Made by a program: the position numbers and the translations under genes. A DNA stretch of 9,936 nucleotides, taken from positions 1 to 9,936 of the forward strand of contig JAOPWW010000424.1 in assembly GCA_025965495.1 (NCBI GenBank). The letters are read 5' to 3'. Under the pieces are notes generated by a model, which did no database searches, had not been told where the DNA came from, and was given only the letters and a program-made list of their open reading frames with translations. This DNA is from Frankiales bacterium (lineage in GTDB: Bacteria; Actinomycetota; Actinomycetes; Mycobacteriales; SCTD01). Below are positions 7,341-9,936 of the stretch, one piece after another (position 1 is the stretch's first letter; each line of letters opens with the position of its first letter).

Positions 7341-8402
7341 ATGCGGGCCCTCGTGCTCCACGTGTTCGGCGACGACCTCGTCCTGCAGCAGGTGCCCCGG
7401 CCCGACCCGGCGCCCGGCGAGGTCCTCGTCAAGGTCGGCGCCAGCGGCGTCAACCCGCTGGACGTGAAGATCCGGGCGGGCAGCGCGGGTCATGCCCGGG
7501 TGGCGTTGCCCGCGGTGCTCGGCATGGACCTGGCCGGCACCGTCGTGCTGCTCGGCGACGGCGTGAGCCAGTTCGCGGTGGGCGACGAGGTCTACGGCAT
7601 GGCCGGCGGCATCGGCTCGGTGCCCGGCTCGCTCGCCGAGTACGCCGCCGTCGACGCCGACCTGCTCGCCCGGAAGCCGCCGTCGCTCAGCATGGTGCAA
7701 GCCGCTGCGCTGCCCCTGTCGGTCATCACGGCCTGGGAGGGCCTGGTCGACCGGGCAGCAGTCCATGCAGGCCAGCGCATGCTGGTTCACGGCGGCGCCG
7801 GCGGTGTCGGGCACGTCGCGGTGCAGCTGGCACTCGCTCGCGGCGCACAGGTCTGGGCGACCGGAAGTGGCGCGGCCCTGGACGTCATCCGCGGCTACGG
7901 CGCCACGGCTGTGGACCACACCACCACGACCGTCGAGCAGTACGTCGCATCGGAGACCGACGGAGCAGGCTTCGACGTCGTCTTCGACACCGTCGGAGGC
8001 GCGGTCCTGGACAGCTCGTTCACCGCAGTCCGCGTCCACACCGGCCACGTCCTGAGCATCCTGGGCTGGGGTAACCACAGCCTCGCGCCCCTGAGCTTCC
8101 GCGCCGCGACCTACTCGGGCGTGTTCACGCTCCTGCCGCTGCTCACCGGACAGGGCCGAGCCCACCACGGCCAGATCCTGACCGAGGCGGCAGCCCTGGT
8201 CGAAGCAGGCACGCTGACCCCGATGGTGCACCCGGAGCTCTTCGGCTGGGACGGCGTCGTGGACGCCCACCAGGTCGTCGAGAAGGGAGCCGCACGCGGC
8301 AAGGTCGTGGTCGACCTCACCGGCCCCGCGGCGAGCACGGCCGCAGCCGACGGCGGCCCCGGCCAGCCCGACGCAGGACCCGCCCGTGCGAGCAGACGAT
8401 GA
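7341..8402 (+). CDS. Zinc-independent MDR-family NADP-dependent oxidoreductase (quinone oxidoreductase-like)
   Basis: This encodes 353 residues from an ATG at 7341; MRALVLHVFG at the N-terminus is the family's usual beginning, with GGGGA ten bases upstream. The GroES-like domain includes PAPGEVLVKVGASGVNPLDVKIRAG (24-48). The cofactor domain carries HGGAGGVGHVAVQLA (150-164) with the AxxGxxG pattern, and FDVVFDTVGG (211-220). The catalytic-zinc Cys-His residues and the structural-zinc cysteine loop of alcohol dehydrogenases are absent, so it belongs with quinone/enone reductases that use NADPH on an activated C=C or quinone. The last 25 residues are an Ala/Gly/Pro-rich tail that looks disordered. 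Its stop overlaps the start of the hydrolase (ATGA, 8399-8402), implying translational coupling. An alternative GTG at 7257 would overlap the tautomerase stop and add 28 residues. Confidence 0.9.
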   Translation: MRALVLHVFGDDLVLQQVPRPDPAPGEVLVKVGASGVNPLDVKIRAGSAGHARVALPAVLGMDLAGTVVLLGDGVSQFAVGDEVYGMAGGIGSVPGSLAEYAAVDADLLARKPPSLSMVQAAALPLSVITAWEGLVDRAAVHAGQRMLVHGGAGGVGHVAVQLALARGAQVWATGSGAALDVIRGYGATAVDHTTTTVEQYVASETDGAGFDVVFDTVGGAVLDSSFTAVRVHTGHVLSILGWGNHSLAPLSFRAATYSGVFTLLPLLTGQGRAHHGQILTEAAALVEAGTLTPMVHPELFGWDGVVDAHQVVEKGAARGKVVVDLTGPAASTAAADGGPGQPDAGPARASRR

Positions 8403-9325
8403 CAATGCACCACTTCGCCGAGGTGGACGGACACCGCGTCTTCTACCGCGAGGCCGGCCGCCGCAGCGACCCCACCGTCGTGCTCCTGCACGGCGCGCCC
8501 GCCAGCTCCCACATGTTCCGCGAGCTCATCCCGCTGCTGGCTGACCGGTACCACGTGCTCGCGCCCGACTACCTCGGGTTCGGGCTGTCGGACTCGCCAA
8601 CCACCGCGCAGTTCCCGTACAACTTCGACCGGCTCACCGACCTCGTTCAGGGCCTGTTCGGGCAGCTCGGCGTGACCCGACACGCGATCTACGTCCAGGA
8701 CTACGGCGCTCCCATCGGCTGGCGGCTCGCACTGCGCAGCCCCGAGCGGATCACCGCGATCATCACCCAGAACGGCAACGGCTACGCCGACGGCTTCGTC
8801 GCGCCGTTCTGGGAGCCGCTCTGGGCCTACGCGCAGAACCCGAGCGGCCAGAGCGAGGCACCGCTGCGCCGGGCACTGACACCGGACCGCATCCGCTGGC
8901 AGTACCTGCACGGGGTGCCCCACCCGGCGACCGTCAGCCCCGACACCTGGATCTCGGACCTGCAGTCGCTGCGGCGACCGGGCAACGTCGAGGTGCAGCT
9001 GCGGCTGTTCCGCGACTACCCCTCCAACGTCGAGCTCTACCTGCGGCTGCACGCGTACCTGCGACGTTCACAGGTGCCGCTGCTCGCGGTGTGGGGCCGC
9101 AACGACGAGATCTTCGGGCCCGCCGGAGCGCGAGCGTTCACCCGTGACCTCCCTGCCGCCGAGGTTCACCTCGTCGACGGCGGACACTTCCTGCTCGAGA
9201 GCCACCTGGAGACGGTCAGCGGCTACGTGCGGGACTTCCTGGGACGTGTCCTGGCCCGACACGATCCGGCCGCCCTCACCCCCGGCGACCCCTGCGCCGC
9301 CGCGGCCAACCGGGCTGCCCCGTGA
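8399..9325 (+). CDS. Alpha/beta hydrolase with Asp nucleophile (epoxide hydrolase/haloalkane dehalogenase-like superfamily)
   Basis: This encodes 308 residues. The start ATG at 8399 overlaps the MDR stop by four bases; a second ATG lies two codons later. The oxyanion-hole motif is HGAP (31-34), preceded by strand PTVVLL; LAPDYLGFGLSDSP (54-67) is typical of the superfamily. The nucleophile elbow is VQDYGAPIGW (99-108) with Asp101 instead of Ser. GRNDEIF (233-239) gives the acid Asp236, and GGHFLLE (261-267) the base His263, so the triad Asp-Asp-His is complete. A helical cap fills about 130-225. An Asp nucleophile marks epoxide hydrolases and haloalkane or haloacetate dehalogenases. The halide-binding Trp after the nucleophile (DWG) and the Asn of HGNP are Tyr and Ala here, arguing against a standard haloalkane dehalogenase. 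It ends the operon. Cytoplasmic, no signal peptide. Confidence 0.9.
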   Translation: MTMHHFAEVDGHRVFYREAGRRSDPTVVLLHGAPASSHMFRELIPLLADRYHVLAPDYLGFGLSDSPTTAQFPYNFDRLTDLVQGLFGQLGVTRHAIYVQDYGAPIGWRLALRSPERITAIITQNGNGYADGFVAPFWEPLWAYAQNPSGQSEAPLRRALTPDRIRWQYLHGVPHPATVSPDTWISDLQSLRRPGNVEVQLRLFRDYPSNVELYLRLHAYLRRSQVPLLAVWGRNDEIFGPAGARAFTRDLPAAEVHLVDGGHFLLESHLETVSGYVRDFLGRVLARHDPAALTPGDPCAAAANRAAP

Positions 9326-9660
9326 TGGCGCCGGGCATCCGGGCCGCCACCGGGACGAAACAGCCGGCGCACTCGTCTTGCACTGCTGCACGGTCTGCGA
9401 GTTCTGGCTGGGTCCATGTGGCTCTCGGCCGCCCGACGACGACGCGCGACCGGGAAGCCGAGTTCGGCCCACGTGCGGAGCTGTTCGAGTGCCGCGACGC
9501 CGTAGACGTCGCGCTGCAGCAGACAGAGCAGGATGTCCGCCGACCGTCCCGGGGCGAGGGCATGCCCCACGACGCCAGATGGCGCCTGCACGGCGGGGTC
9601 CGCGACGACGACGCCGTCGTCCTCCGCCTCCTCGAGGAGGTGTTCCAGCATCTCGGTCAC
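9223..9660 (-). CDS. Unrecognised ORF, possibly a gene remnant
   Basis: This is an open frame of about 145 residues if started at the GTG at 9660 (an ATG follows at 9651). The first 80 or so residues look protein-like: an acidic helix TEMLEHLLEEAEDDG, then VVVADPAVQAP, and SADILLCLLQRDVYGVAALE running into QLRTWAELGFPVA. Downstream of about 9415 the translation becomes Arg/Pro-rich and codon use degrades, and it then runs antisense into the hydrolase gene, so any real coding part probably stops near 9415 by frameshift or truncation. I do not recognise the family and see no good ribosome binding site. The plus-strand frame 9325-9705, whose ATG touches the hydrolase stop as TGATG, uses the same triplets in reverse and is the competing reading, but its first 35 codons have poor codon use. 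Weak support either way. Confidence 0.22.
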   Translation of the reverse strand: MTEMLEHLLEEAEDDGVVVADPAVQAPSGVVGHALAPGRSADILLCLLQRDVYGVAALEQLRTWAELGFPVARRRRAAESHMDPARTRRPCSSARRVRRLFRPGGGPDARRHHGAARLAAAAQGSPGVRAAGSCRARTRPRKSRT

Positions 9661-9810
9661 ATGGAGGTACCAAGGACGTGCTGCTCCGGGACGCTGCACA
9701 GGTGAAGGTCCCGCCATCAACGACGGGGCTCGTCAGCACCGCCATCACTGGCAGCAGCAGGCGAAGCAGAAGCGCCCCGTTAGGCCAGTCGAGCAACAGG
9801 ATGTAGGGCC
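9326..9810. other. 485-bp stretch without an assignable gene between the hydrolase and the IS30 element
   Basis: Apart from the weak minus-strand ORF noted separately, no gene is recognisable here. Codon-position GC bias fades at 9330-9420 and 9665-9810. A short hydrophobic translation (LLLDWPNGALLLRLLLPVM) can be read on the minus strand at about 9740-9800, in a different frame from the weak ORF. It could be the broken end of a gene disrupted by the neighbouring insertion sequence. No clear terminator with a T-run follows the hydrolase. Confidence 0.4.
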
Positions 9811-9837
9811 GGCGAATTCAGGCGGTCACTGCAACAG
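9811..9837. repeat. Probable IS30-type terminal inverted repeat
   Basis: Reading inward from about 9811, the order ATTCA, then GGTCA, then GCAACAG matches my recollection of the end of E. coli IS30 with the same spacing (ATTCA at 9816-9820, GCAACAG at 9831-9837). The transposase stop codon lies inside the repeat, as is common in this family. The partner repeat is outside the window. Confidence 0.55.
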
Positions 9838-9936
9838 CTCGCTGAGCTTGCGTGAGGGTGACATGAACTCGAGCGTCTTGCGGGGCCTGCTGTTGAGGCG
9901 GTCGGCGATCTCGTCCAGGCGCTGCTGGGTGACGTC
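9826..9936 (-). CDS. IS30-family transposase, C-terminal fragment (runs off window)
   Basis: The 36 visible residues read from the window edge to TGA (complement of TCA 9826-9828). They begin DVTQQRLDEIADRLNSRPRK and continue TLEFMSPSRKLSELLQ. The segment L-N-x-R-P-R-K-T-L followed by P-x-x-x-L-x-E-L-L is the typical ending of IS30-family DDE transposases, just after the catalytic glutamate helix, which is outside the window. Whether the element is intact cannot be judged here. It is transcribed towards the hydrolase operon, convergent with it. The family call rests on a short but very characteristic motif. Confidence 0.82.
   Translation of the reverse strand, partial: DVTQQRLDEIADRLNSRPRKTLEFMSPSRKLSELLQ

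Larger units (their letters stand above)
9811..9936 (-). mobile_element. 3' end of an IS30-family insertion sequence (continues beyond window)
   Basis: The element is identified by the IS30-type transposase C-terminus plus a terminal sequence of IS30 character at its edge. Only one end is inside the window, so size, second end and target duplication cannot be seen. The outer boundary near 9811 is an estimate from the terminal repeat and could be off by several bases. Confidence 0.72.

Noticed and set aside
7158..8405. Minus-strand open frame (415 codons) opposite the MDR gene
   Set aside because: No recognisable motif, and it is the mirror of a well-supported oxidoreductase.
6910..9325. 1,3-dichloropropene/chloroacrylate-type dehalogenation pathway
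   Set aside because: A dehalogenase-like hydrolase plus a tautomerase-superfamily protein is suggestive, but the hydrolase lacks the usual halide-binding residues, and no aldehyde dehydrogenase or decarboxylase is present in the window.

Overview
This window is very GC-rich, with codons ending almost entirely in G or C, and it carries gene families typical of high-GC Actinomycetota: a large LAL-type LuxR ATPase regulator, a DUF2630 protein and a SnoaL-like protein. It looks like an ordinary accessory or metabolic stretch of an actinobacterial chromosome. I cannot name a genus from sequence alone.

Layout: (1) Positions 1-902 hold a LysR-type regulator on +, cut at its 5' end by the window edge. 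(2) Positions 980-5774 hold four genes on the minus strand. In transcription order they are a 936-residue LAL regulator (5774 to 2964), a ten-helix TehA/SLAC1-type transporter 59 bp downstream (2904 to 1867), a small SnoaL/NTF2-fold protein with its own strong ribosome binding site (1687 to 1337), and a DUF2630 protein (1219 to 980). (3) A 142-bp divergent region (5775-5916) separates the LAL gene from a plus-strand catabolic-looking set: an SDR oxidoreductase (5917-6690), a 4-oxalocrotonate-tautomerase-like protein with a long C-terminal tail (6910-7260), a zinc-independent MDR/quinone-oxidoreductase-like enzyme (7341-8402) and an alpha/beta hydrolase with an Asp nucleophile (8399-9325). The last two overlap by four bases (ATGA). 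(4) Positions 9326-9810 carry no gene I can assign confidently. (5) The window ends in the 3' end of an IS30-family element: its terminal repeat lies at about 9811-9837 and the transposase C-terminus runs off the window on the minus strand.

How they may work together: the LAL protein is the obvious candidate regulator of both the divergent enzyme set and the transporter behind it. The enzymes could form a short pathway: hydrolysis by the alpha/beta hydrolase, oxidation or reduction by the SDR and MDR enzymes, and keto-enol isomerisation by the tautomerase, with the transporter moving an anionic substrate or product. This is inference from arrangement; no substrate can be read from the sequence.

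I did not find a CRISPR array, tRNA, rRNA, phage module or recognisable defence system, and nothing here convincingly makes a new biological system. The best leads are the uncharacterised divergent regulator-enzyme-transporter unit, the tailed tautomerase, the unusual active-site context of the hydrolase, and the IS30 boundary beside degraded-looking DNA.
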